Made by a program: the position numbers and the translations under genes. A DNA stretch of 40,514 bases from a virus. The notes below the pieces were generated by a model. That model was not told where the DNA came from. It saw only the letters and a program-made list of their open reading frames with translations, and searched no databases. Location: IMG/VR virus record IMGVR_UViG_3300046513_000272, positions 1 through 40,514 of that record; one strand, written 5' to 3'. This document shows positions 32,740-38,989 of this stretch, piece by piece (positions within the stretch are counted from its first letter, which is position 1; each line of letters opens with the position of its first letter).

Positions 32740-33153
32740 ATGACGCGCATCTTCGAATGCGGCGTCCTGCTACGCCTCTACATCCTCCTGCAGGCGGGGC
32801 TCTACGCCTTCACGGCCCTGCTGCAGGAGGAGACGCAAGCCTATCTGGTCGCGCACGCCGATCGCTTCACCCTGATGACGATGTTTGGGCTGAGTGCCTT
32901 CACGATGCTGGGCTTCGTCGACCTGGTCGTGAACGATCTGCTGCCGGACAGGTTTGTCCTTTCCCGGGCGCTACGGGATCGGCACCTGGTGAACATGGCG
33001 ATCGCCGTCTGCTTTGCTGTGCAAATGTGGACGTGTGTCCGTTATGAGTTGCCTGGTGCCGTTCTGCCTTTCTATGCACTTCAAGTCCTCGCTGTCCCGG
33101 TGTCGGCTTTCGCCGACGTGCGCAAACGCTATAAGAAGAAGGCAACTCCATGA
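32740..33153 (+). CDS. small membrane protein of the lysis region
   Basis: This 137-aa protein shows three to four likely membrane helices (LLRLYILLQAGLYAFTALL, LMTMFGLSAFTMLGFVDLVV, LVNMAIAVCFAVQMWTCV, VLPFYALQVLAVPVSAFA) and a basic tail. It overlaps the holin-like gene by ATGA. It could be an antiholin or second holin. Family not recognised. Confidence 0.65.
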   Translation: MTRIFECGVLLRLYILLQAGLYAFTALLQEETQAYLVAHADRFTLMTMFGLSAFTMLGFVDLVVNDLLPDRFVLSRALRDRHLVNMAIAVCFAVQMWTCVRYELPGAVLPFYALQVLAVPVSAFADVRKRYKKKATP

Positions 33154-33569
33154 AGAAAGAACTGAAGCAGCTCCTGCTGGCTTGCAAGGTAACGCTGGCC
33201 GTGCTGTGGCCCGCATCAGCCTGGGCCGCCAGCATCGCTTTCGGTGAGGACCTGGCCAGGATCCCGATGCTGTCGATCCTGGCCACCGTGATCCTGTCGA
33301 CCGTGCTGGGCGCCACGGCGCTCCTGCACTGGATGATCGACCAGTACGACGAGCACGAAAGAATCCCGCGCCTCGGCCTGCAGGTCACCAGTCGCATGTT
33401 GTCGTCCAACGCGGCCGGCCTGCTGGCGTTCGCCATTATGGAATCGTGGGATTGGCCGACCGGCTACAAGGCCGGCGCAATCATGCTTGCCGCTTTCGGT
33501 GGTGCATGGACGATCCAGCGCGCGCTTCAGTTTTTCGCCAACAAATACGTCCCGGAGCCCCAAAAGTGA
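33150..33569 (+). CDS. putative holin
   Basis: This 139-aa protein has hydrophobic segments 'LLLACKVTLAVLWPASAWAA', 'LSILATVILSTVLGATALL', 'LLAFAIMESW' and 'GAIMLAAFGGAWTIQRALQF'. It precedes the endolysin and overlaps it by GTGA. Position and topology fit a holin that opens the inner membrane at lysis time. Confidence 0.7.
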   Translation: MKKELKQLLLACKVTLAVLWPASAWAASIAFGEDLARIPMLSILATVILSTVLGATALLHWMIDQYDEHERIPRLGLQVTSRMLSSNAAGLLAFAIMESWDWPTGYKAGAIMLAAFGGAWTIQRALQFFANKYVPEPQK

Positions 33570-34252
33570 ACATCACCCTGCAGCAGTTGAAATGCATTAT
33601 GCCGCGTGCCGGCGTCCTGGCCCTGGCGTACCTGCCTTGGCTCAACAGTGCAATGGCGGAGTTCGGCATCGATACGAAGGTGCGTCAGGCCGCTTTCCTC
33701 GCCCAGCTCGCGCACGAAACCGGCGACTTGACTTCCGTAGTCGAGAACCTGAATTACTCGGCCGATGGCTTGGCCAACACCTGGCCGTCGCGCTTCGCTC
33801 GCAAGGACGCTGCCGGCGCCTACGTGCTGGCCGGCGGCCGCAAGGTGCCGAATGAGCTGGCCTGGACGCTGCAACGACAGCCCGAAAAGATCGCGAACAC
33901 GGTCTACGCGAACCGGATGGGGAACGGCAGCCCGGCATCGGGTGACGGTTGGCGCCACCGCGGCGCCGGCGGCTTCCAGCTAACCGGCAAGGACAACCAG
34001 CTGGCGTGCGCAGCATATTTCCGCATCCCGTTCGACAGGATCGGTGACTGGTTGCGCACGCCCGAAGGCGTGTCCCGATCGGCCGCCTGGTGTTGGTGGA
34101 AAGCCGGCTGCAACAAGCTCGCCGATGCCGGCGACGTCGACGGCATTTCCGACCTGGTGAACCTCGGCCATCGTACGGCCGAGGTGGGCGACGCCATCGG
34201 CTTTGCCGATCGCCAGTCCCGTACTGGCCTGGCCGACAAGGTGCTCGCGTGA
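33566..34252 (+). CDS. endolysin, glycoside hydrolase family 19
   Basis: This 228-aa protein from GTG 33566 has GGAG upstream. LAQLAHETGDLTSVVENLNY holds the catalytic Glu51 of GH19 (AHETG), and GWRHRGAGGFQLTGKDNQ is the second conserved loop. There is no signal peptide, so release needs the holin. It degrades host peptidoglycan. Overlaps Rz by GTGA. Confidence 0.93.
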   Translation: MNITLQQLKCIMPRAGVLALAYLPWLNSAMAEFGIDTKVRQAAFLAQLAHETGDLTSVVENLNYSADGLANTWPSRFARKDAAGAYVLAGGRKVPNELAWTLQRQPEKIANTVYANRMGNGSPASGDGWRHRGAGGFQLTGKDNQLACAAYFRIPFDRIGDWLRTPEGVSRSAAWCWWKAGCNKLADAGDVDGISDLVNLGHRTAEVGDAIGFADRQSRTGLADKVLA

Positions 34253-34785
34253 GCCGCCTCGAGCAGCTGCTGGCCGGCGTCCTGGTGGCGATCGGCCTGC
34301 TGATACTGGCGGCAGCGGGCGGCCACCACTTCGGCGCTGCCGCCGTCCAGGCCGACTGGGACCGCGACAAGCTAAAGCGCACGGAAGACCAGAAGGCGGC
34401 GGTCTTGGCCGCCGTCGCCAAAAACGAAGCGGACCGCCAGCGCGACTTGGCTGCCACCCGTGAAACCCTCACCAAGTACGAAAGGAAACTCCATGAAGCC
34501 GATGACCGTATTGCTGCTGAGCGTGCTGCTGCTGACCGCCAACGGCTGCGCATCACAGTCCCAGTCGCCCAGCGTGATTGCCCTGCCGCAGCAGGAGAAG
34601 CCGCAGGCGCCGGCCGAGTTGATGCAGCCGGAGCCGTCGAAACCATCGAGCTACCAGAAGCAATTGAGCGGGGTCTTCGAGACCTCGCAGAAGGCGCCGA
34701 CCGGGAAACCGAGCGGCTCCGCGTCAAAGTAGGCGCGCTGCAGGACTGGATCCGGACCCATGGCTTCTACGACCCGGCGCCCTGA
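34249..34785 (+). CDS. Rz-like i-spanin
   Basis: This 178-aa protein from GTG 34249 has an N-terminal signal anchor LLAGVLVAIGLLILAAAGG and a long periplasmic coiled coil ('QRDLAATRETLTKYERKLHE', 'AERAAADRQRLRITVPVAQR'). It works with the nested Rz1 to fuse inner and outer membranes in the last step of lysis. Confidence 0.88.
   Translation: MSRLEQLLAGVLVAIGLLILAAAGGHHFGAAAVQADWDRDKLKRTEDQKAAVLAAVAKNEADRQRDLAATRETLTKYERKLHEADDRIAAERAAADRQRLRITVPVAQRDCPAAAGEAAGAGRVDAAGAVETIELPEAIERGLRDLAEGADRETERLRVKVGALQDWIRTHGFYDPAP
34493..34732 (+). CDS. Rz1-like o-spanin lipoprotein, nested in Rz
   Basis: This 79-aa protein in another frame wholly inside Rz has ATG 34493 with AAGGA eight bases upstream. 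The signal MKPMTVLLLSVLLLTANGC has lipobox ANGC, and the mature part is Pro/Gln-rich, as in known Rz1. The nested arrangement is a hallmark of spanin pairs. Confidence 0.9.
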   Translation: MKPMTVLLLSVLLLTANGCASQSQSPSVIALPQQEKPQAPAELMQPEPSKPSSYQKQLSGVFETSQKAPTGKPSGSASK

Positions 34786-34853
34786 TCTGGAGTTCCATGT
34801 GCTCACGCCGGCTGGGCCGGAGCATATCTGCAGCCTGGTTGCCGGCAAATGCG

Positions 34854-35045
34854 TCATCGCGCCGCGATCAGCGCCTCCACCGGTAACCGCCGCGCACCAG
34901 GCAGGGCCAGCACCCGAGCCGCCACCTCCACCGGCACCCCGCTAAGCGCAAGCATCACGGACGCGTCGAGCCAAGTAATGGCCGGTAGCAGGATGAGGGT
35001 GAGGTCAACGCGGCTGGCGGTAATGAGATCGGTACGAGGCTTCAT
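34854..35045 (-). CDS. unknown 63-aa protein on the minus strand
   Basis: I start at ATG 35043-35045, beginning MKPRTDLITASRVDLTLILL and continuing 'PAITWLDASVMLALSGVPVE'. The composition is protein-like with hydrophobic helices. The ribosome site is poor (AGCGG). It may be a lysogenic gene between the lysis cassette and the methylase. Unrecognised. Confidence 0.5.
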   Translation of the reverse strand: MKPRTDLITASRVDLTLILLPAITWLDASVMLALSGVPVEVAARVLALPGARRLPVEALIAAR

Positions 35046-35111
35046 GCCGCTACCGTATCGCCGGGCTGATGCAAATGGGGTGACGCCCCTCAATTGAGAG
35101 TAAGACAGAGC

Positions 35112-35145
35112 GCCGGTCGCGGTTGCGCGAACAACCGCGGCCGGC
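35112..35145 (+). terminator. strong hairpin ending the lysis region
   Basis: GCCGGTCGCGGTTG (35112-35125) and CAACCGCGGCCGGC (35132-35145) pair over 14 bp with one G-T, loop of six bases. No T-run follows. It may block read-through or stabilise the late mRNA 3' end. The rest of the gap 35046-35221 shows nothing else. Confidence 0.6.
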
Positions 35146-35221
35146 CTCAATCCACTGACGCAGCCAGTGAACCGAGCTAGGCACTGCCACCTTCCGGAAG
35201 GCGCCGGCAGTCTAGCACATC

Positions 35222-35237
35222 ATTACTAAAAGGTAAA
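35222..35237 (+). promoter_or_regulatory. phage-repressor operator upstream of dam
   Basis: ATTACTAAAAGGTAAA matches the PL operator ATTACTAAACGGTAAT at 14 of 16, and lies 13 bp upstream of the methylase ATG. No clear -35/-10 is seen with it. Suggests repressor or Cro control of the methylase. Confidence 0.7.
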
Positions 35238-35249
35238 AAGGTTCAGTTT

Positions 35250-36038
35250 ATGGCAAACCCTATCATTCCGTGGATCGGCGGCAAGCGTCGCTTGGCAGGG
35301 CATATCATCCCCCAGTTCCCCTCCCACAAGTGCTATGTGGAAGTGTTCGCTGGCGGCGCCGCCTTGTATTTCATGCGTCCGCCGGCGGACGTCGAGGTGA
35401 TCAACGACATCAACGGCGAGCTGGTCCGGCTCTACCGCGTCGTGCAGAACCACCTCGAGGAGTTCGTGCGACATTTCAAATACGCGCTCTCGAGCCGCGA
35501 GGTGTTCAAGTGGCACCAGGAGACGCCGCCGGAAACGCTGACGGACATCCAGCGCGCCGTTCGGTTCTTCTACCTGCAGCAGCACGCATTCGGCGGCAAG
35601 GTCGACGGCCAGACCTGGGGCACCGCAACGACGGCGCCGCCGGTCAACCTGCTGCGGATCGAGGAGAACCTTTCGGCCGCGCATTTGCGGCTGTCCGGCG
35701 CCTTCATCGAGAACATGGATTGGTTCAAGCTGATGGAGCGCTACGACCGGCCGCATACGCTGTTTTACCTCGATCCACCGTACTGGGAGACTGAGGGCTA
35801 TGGCGTCGACTTCCCGCTGCAGGAGTACGAGAAAATGGCCGAGCTGCTCGGCCGGATCAAGGGCAAGGCGATCATCAGCCTGAACGACCACCCGGAGATC
35901 CGGCGCATTTTCGCGGCCTTCCAGATGGACACGGTGCCGATCGCTTACAACGTCGGCGGGGGCGGTCGATCGGTCGATCGGTCGGAGGTGATCATTTACA
36001 GCTGGGATCGCGCCGCGGAGCCTGCCAGCCTGTTTTAG
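35250..36038 (+). CDS. orphan DNA adenine methyltransferase (Dam-like, D12 class)
   Basis: This 262-aa protein has the class markers PWIGGKRRLAGHII (SAM binding, ~7-20), VEVFAGGAALYF, NDINGELVRLYRVV, and catalytic DPPYWETEGYG (~175). It transfers a methyl group to adenine N6, probably in a short site such as GATC (inferred). No restriction gene is present. It can protect phage DNA or alter host gene control. An operator like PL/PR lies just upstream. Confidence 0.93.
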   Translation: MANPIIPWIGGKRRLAGHIIPQFPSHKCYVEVFAGGAALYFMRPPADVEVINDINGELVRLYRVVQNHLEEFVRHFKYALSSREVFKWHQETPPETLTDIQRAVRFFYLQQHAFGGKVDGQTWGTATTAPPVNLLRIEENLSAAHLRLSGAFIENMDWFKLMERYDRPHTLFYLDPPYWETEGYGVDFPLQEYEKMAELLGRIKGKAIISLNDHPEIRRIFAAFQMDTVPIAYNVGGGGRSVDRSEVIIYSWDRAAEPASLF

Positions 36039-36048
36039 CGCGAGAGAG

Positions 36049-36073
36049 GGCTGTGTAGACGTCTGCACAGCCT
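36049..36073. terminator. bidirectional terminator-like palindrome between dam and tae4
   Basis: GGCTGTGTAGACGTCTGCAC is the start of a 24-bp near-perfect palindrome ending CAGCC between two convergent genes, 11 bp after dam and 12 bp before the tae4 stop. It contains copy 6 of the dispersed motif at its core. Confidence 0.6.
36052..36069. repeat. dispersed 18-bp palindrome, copy 6
   Basis: TGTGTAGACGTCTGCACA differs from the consensus TGTGCAGACGTCTGCACA at one position. Non-coding. Confidence 0.7.
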
Positions 36074-36084
36074 TCCTCGGCTAT

Positions 36085-36561
36085 TCAGGGGCATTCCCAG
36101 AACCAGCACTCGACCGCGTGCCAGTAGACGTGGCCACCTTCGCAGACCAGACGATGATGCTCGTCGTGGCACATCAGGTCGATATGTCCCTGCGGGTCAT
36201 ACGGTCCCCATAGACCGACGAAGCGGATCACGCCACGTCGGTCGCCGATTCGCTCTCGTAGCAGCGCTGCGCCGAACTTCTCCGGCTCGCCCCAAACCGT
36301 GCACAAGTGGTTCGCCAGAATCTCCTGCTTGATCTCGACGCGGCGCCCTTTGTACTTCCCGGCTGCCACCACCAGGTAGGCGTTCGGTACGAATACTCCG
36401 ACACTGGCCAGTGCGAGGCTCATGCGTATCGCGCAGGTGTTGGCCCAATGCGGATTCTTCGCGTTCTCCGGATGGCCAACCCACTGCCAGAGTTCCTCGG
36501 CTGGGACGTTGTATGGGTCGGGGTAATGGGCACGCAGCACAATGTAGGGTGGTCGGTCCAT
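36085..36561 (-). CDS. tae4: type VI secretion amidase effector Tae4
   Basis: This 158-aa protein from ATG 36559-36561 overlaps the immunity stop as TAATG and has GGGGGA upstream. The Tae4 hallmarks are clear: Cys43 in NTCAIRMSLAL and His126 in QGHIDLMCHD, with an acidic residue nearby. Tae4 enzymes cut the gamma-D-Glu to mDAP bond of peptidoglycan in rival cells after T6SS delivery. No signal peptide is present, so it is not for phage lysis. The operon with Hcp and an immunity protein supports this role. Confidence 0.92.
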   Translation of the reverse strand: MDRPPYIVLRAHYPDPYNVPAEELWQWVGHPENAKNPHWANTCAIRMSLALASVGVFVPNAYLVVAAGKYKGRRVEIKQEILANHLCTVWGEPEKFGAALLRERIGDRRGVIRFVGLWGPYDPQGHIDLMCHDEHHRLVCEGGHVYWHAVECWFWECP

Positions 36562-37004
36562 TACATCCCCCTCAACCCGGGGCAGCAGCCGTCCGGCGGA
36601 CAGGGCCATTTGGTCTGCCACATTTCAATCACCAGCGCAGCGCCCCGTTCCTTGAGACGTGCACGTGGCAGCCGGCGCAAGAATTCGACAGCTTGCTCTC
36701 GCATGGCCTCGGGCGGCTGCTTCGGCGTCGGGCGGGGCTTATAGTCCGTGTAGCACCACAGCCCGCTCTCGGTGGCGTCGAACACCCCTTTGAGGTATTC
36801 GACGGTGCCGACGTCGCGACGCTCGAGCTGCTGCAGGAGCTGCGCACCGGTGAGCCAGGGGGCCGGCGCGGGGACAGTCTTGGCCGGCGTCCCGGGCATG
36901 ATGAAGGGGTGCTCGTCTTGGGCCTGCGATGCTGGCACGGAGGCCGCTGCCAGTGCCAGGGCCGCTACGGCGGCGACTCGGCGTACATTCAACGAGGATG
37001 CCAT
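36561..37004 (-). CDS. periplasmic immunity protein, Rap1a/Tai type
   Basis: This 147-aa protein has a signal peptide MASSLNVRRVAAVAALALAA ending near SQA. The mature part has 'WLTGAQLLQQLERRDVGTVE' then YLKGVFDATESGLWCY, and ends with EFLRRLPRARLKERGAALVI plus WPC, the pattern of Rap1a/Tai immunity proteins with paired cysteines. It would bind Tae4 in the periplasm of its own cell. Gene spacing to Hcp is one base. Confidence 0.82.
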   Translation of the reverse strand: MASSLNVRRVAAVAALALAAASVPASQAQDEHPFIMPGTPAKTVPAPAPWLTGAQLLQQLERRDVGTVEYLKGVFDATESGLWCYTDYKPRPTPKQPPEAMREQAVEFLRRLPRARLKERGAALVIEMWQTKWPCPPDGCCPGLRGM

Positions 37005-37005
37005 G

Positions 37006-37497
37006 TCATGCCACCCGGTTAGTGGCGAGGTCCCAGCCGCCAGCGGTATTGCCGCCGGCGCCGCCCGCGATCTTCTGCTGGGTGTACTTCCATTTCACCT
37101 TGGAGAACTTCAGACCGATGTGGTCCACCATCCCGACCCCGGCGGCCACCGACTGCGCCACCTCGCCCACGACGACGTTGTCCAGCTCGACCTCGTAATA
37201 CTTGACGCGGGTGCCCTGGCCATCCGCCCGGAAGAACTCGAACTTCGCCTTCGGGATCGTCTTGCCCATCGCGCAGTGCTGGGCAAGGATCGGTGAGGCC
37301 ATATCGGCCACCTTTGTAAATGCCACGTCTGACAGCTCGGCGCGTTCCGCGGTGTGCCCGCCGGCTGTCGATGACGTCGCGCTTCTAGGCTGGTGGAGCT
37401 TCCAGTGTACCGACGAGCACTCGATCCAGCCCACGTGCTGGCTGTCAGCTGACTCGCCCTTGATGCCGTCGATCTGCAGATAAACGTCGATCGCCAT
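37006..37497 (-). CDS. hcp: Hcp-family type VI secretion tube protein
   Basis: This 163-aa protein from ATG 37495-37497 has a strong AAAGGAGG site. It begins MAIDVYLQIDGIKGESADSQ and includes HVGWIECSSVHWKLHQPRSA and 'HCAMGKTIPKAKFEFFRADG', classic Hcp family sequence. Hcp hexamers stack as the T6SS inner tube and carry small effectors such as Tae4. No other T6SS genes are nearby, so this orphan Hcp must rely on a host-encoded machine. Confidence 0.95.
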   Translation of the reverse strand: MAIDVYLQIDGIKGESADSQHVGWIECSSVHWKLHQPRSATSSTAGGHTAERAELSDVAFTKVADMASPILAQHCAMGKTIPKAKFEFFRADGQGTRVKYYEVELDNVVVGEVAQSVAAGVGMVDHIGLKFSKVKWKYTQQKIAGGAGGNTAGGWDLATNRVA

Positions 37498-37633
37498 GAT
37501 GCCTCCTTTGTTGGTGTTGGGGCATCGTCGCAGTATTGGGTTTACAGCAAGTTATCGGCGGTCAACGGAAACGGGGTGGCAGATCAAGAGCATGCGCACG
37601 CCGGCACTCCGGCTCGGCCAGCACGCGGTCGCT

Positions 37634-37942
37634 TCAATGCACCAGGTTCCAAGCATCTTCGATCTGACCGAAGATGATGGGCACGATCGAGGCGCCTGAA
37701 AACGATACTGGTCGGTCATCGTTAGGGTAGCCAAGCACCGGCGCCGACCGGATCATGTTAAGCGTCCATGCCGAGTGTTCTCCGCCTGCTTCCAGCTCGG
37801 CCAGCACCTCGCCTTCCATTCGGTGCAGCAGCGACCAGGTCAAAACACCTGAACACCTATGACGCATGACAACCTCGCGCACTGCACGGCTTGCTGCCTC
37901 ACTCGCTTCCGTCACCTCATCCCAGTCATACGGGGCCATCAT
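37634..37942 (-). CDS. unknown protein divergent from imuA
   Basis: I choose ATG 37940-37942 (AAGGA upstream) over a frame extending to 38008, which would start inside the LexA box. The product is 102 aa, beginning MMAPYDWDEVTEASEAASRA, with helical VREVVMRHRCSGVLTWSLLH. The SOS box at 38001-38016 lies 58 bp upstream, so it may be SOS-regulated as well. No known family. Confidence 0.65.
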   Translation of the reverse strand: MMAPYDWDEVTEASEAASRAVREVVMRHRCSGVLTWSLLHRMEGEVLAELEAGGEHSAWTLNMIRSAPVLGYPNDDRPVSFSGASIVPIIFGQIEDAWNLVH

Positions 37943-37973
37943 CGTCCTTTCCAATGCTTTGTTCTGTTGATTT

Positions 37974-38016
37974 TCGACAAGGTAATCCTGCCGCGATATA
38001 CTGTACAAATATACAG
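37974..38016 (+). promoter_or_regulatory. SOS promoter of imuA with LexA box
   Basis: -35 TCGACA (37974-37979), 17-bp spacer, -10 TATACT (37997-38002). The LexA box CTGTACAAATATACAG (38001-38016) overlaps the -10 end and likely start site, so LexA binding would block RNA polymerase. Confidence 0.85.
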
Positions 38017-38032
38017 TATTTGAGAATTCAAC

Positions 38033-38746
38033 ATGAATACAGCGACTGCCGCGGCCGAGCTAGAGGCGCTTCATCCTTCACTCTGGAGAGCATCGCAGCT
38101 GGGGCGCAGCCGTACCCGATGCGTCGACACTGGCCATCCGAGTTTGTCGAACCTGTTACCTGGTGGCGGCTGGCCAACTGGAGCGCTGGTTGACTTGCTC
38201 GTCCAGCAGCCGGGGATTGGCGAGGTGCGCTTCCTGGCGCCCGCGCTGGCGAAGGCGTCGAGCCGTAAGGTCGCGCTGCTGCAGCCGCCTCATTCGCCCC
38301 AGGCAATAGCACTTGCCGCAATGGGCGTGCCGCCGGCGTCGGTGCTTTGGCTGCGTGCCGATCGCACGGCCGATGCACTATGGGCGGCGGAGCAGGTGCT
38401 GCGCAGCGGAAGCTGCGGTGCGCTTCTCTTCTGGCAGTCCCAGATTCGGAGCGACAGTCTCAGGCGCCTGCACCTGGCGTCCCAAGCTGGTGAAACCCTG
38501 TTCTTCATGATGCGCCCGATCGCGGCCGCGCAGGACCCTTCGCCGGCGCCGCTGCGCTTGGGCCTGCGTCCTAAAGCTGGCGGTCTGGAGATCGAGTTCG
38601 TGAAGCGCCAGGGCCCTCGGCGTGACGAGCCGCTGTTCTTGCCGATGCAGGTCGGAAATGCAATCCGTCCTCGCCCGCAAGAGCACAGGGCGCCGGAGGT
38701 GGCGCGGGTATGGTCTGGCGAAGGTTCGCTAGCCGAGCAAACCTGA
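38033..38746 (+). CDS. imuA: ImuA-like translesion-synthesis accessory protein
   Basis: This 237-aa protein contains 'HPSLWRASQLGRSRTRCVDT' then GHPSLSNLLPGGGWPTGALV and the RecA/SulA-like core 'FLAPALAKASSRKVALLQPP' ... 'ASVLWLRADRTADALWAAEQ', and ends with LEIEFVKRQGPRR, the typical ImuA pattern. In many bacteria ImuA works with ImuB and DnaE2 in SOS mutagenesis. Here imuB and dnaE2 are missing: the gene is the last one before attR. It is under a LexA box. It may support the host's mutasome or act otherwise. Confidence 0.9.
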   Translation: MNTATAAAELEALHPSLWRASQLGRSRTRCVDTGHPSLSNLLPGGGWPTGALVDLLVQQPGIGEVRFLAPALAKASSRKVALLQPPHSPQAIALAAMGVPPASVLWLRADRTADALWAAEQVLRSGSCGALLFWQSQIRSDSLRRLHLASQAGETLFFMMRPIAAAQDPSPAPLRLGLRPKAGGLEIEFVKRQGPRRDEPLFLPMQVGNAIRPRPQEHRAPEVARVWSGEGSLAEQT

Positions 38747-38753
38747 TAAAATC

Positions 38754-38765
38754 TTTTCCGCAAAA
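38754..38765 (+). promoter_or_regulatory. putative integrase arm-type site at the right end
   Basis: TTTTCCGCAAAA is identical to the two copies beside attL. A degenerate inverted copy (ATTTGCGGAAC) lies at 38815-38825. The 121-bp stretch from the imuA stop to attR shows nothing else. Confidence 0.6.
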
Positions 38766-38867
38766 CGGGTCAGAAAAGTTTGCAAGCCCGGAGAAATCTG
38801 CTGAAAAATCGAGAATTTGCGGAACGAAAAATAGGGTAAGTTGTTGATTCTTAAGGATTTGTCAGCA

Positions 38868-38915
38868 GACTCATAATCCGTTGGTGCCGTGTTCGACTCA
38901 CGGGAGGCCTACCAA
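38868..38915 (+). repeat. attR core
   Basis: This is the second copy of the 48-bp attachment repeat, with T at 38910 in place of C at 242. Here it is only the 3' part of the tRNA; the D arm and acceptor 5' strand are absent, so it is not a second tRNA. Confidence 0.95.
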
Positions 38916-38934
38916 CATTTGTATTGCACGATCA

Positions 38935-38965
38935 AGGGGTTACGGTGTTCCGTAGCCCCTTTTTT
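38935..38965 (+). terminator. original host tRNA terminator, displaced by the prophage
   Basis: AGGGGTTACGG (38935-38945) pairs with CCGTAGCCCCT (38950-38960) with one G-T, then a run of T. It lies 20 bp beyond attR, where the terminator of the uninterrupted tRNA gene would have been. Confidence 0.88.
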
Positions 38966-38989
38966 GTCAGCCCTGCAATGGCACTGTGT

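Noticed and set aside
37943-38008. Upstream start for the gene divergent from imuA
   Set aside because: That ATG lies inside the LexA box; the downstream ATG has a better ribosome site.
38861-38915. Possible second tRNA at the right end
   Set aside because: Only the 3' part from the anticodon stem onward is present; no acceptor 5' strand or D arm. It is the attR remnant.
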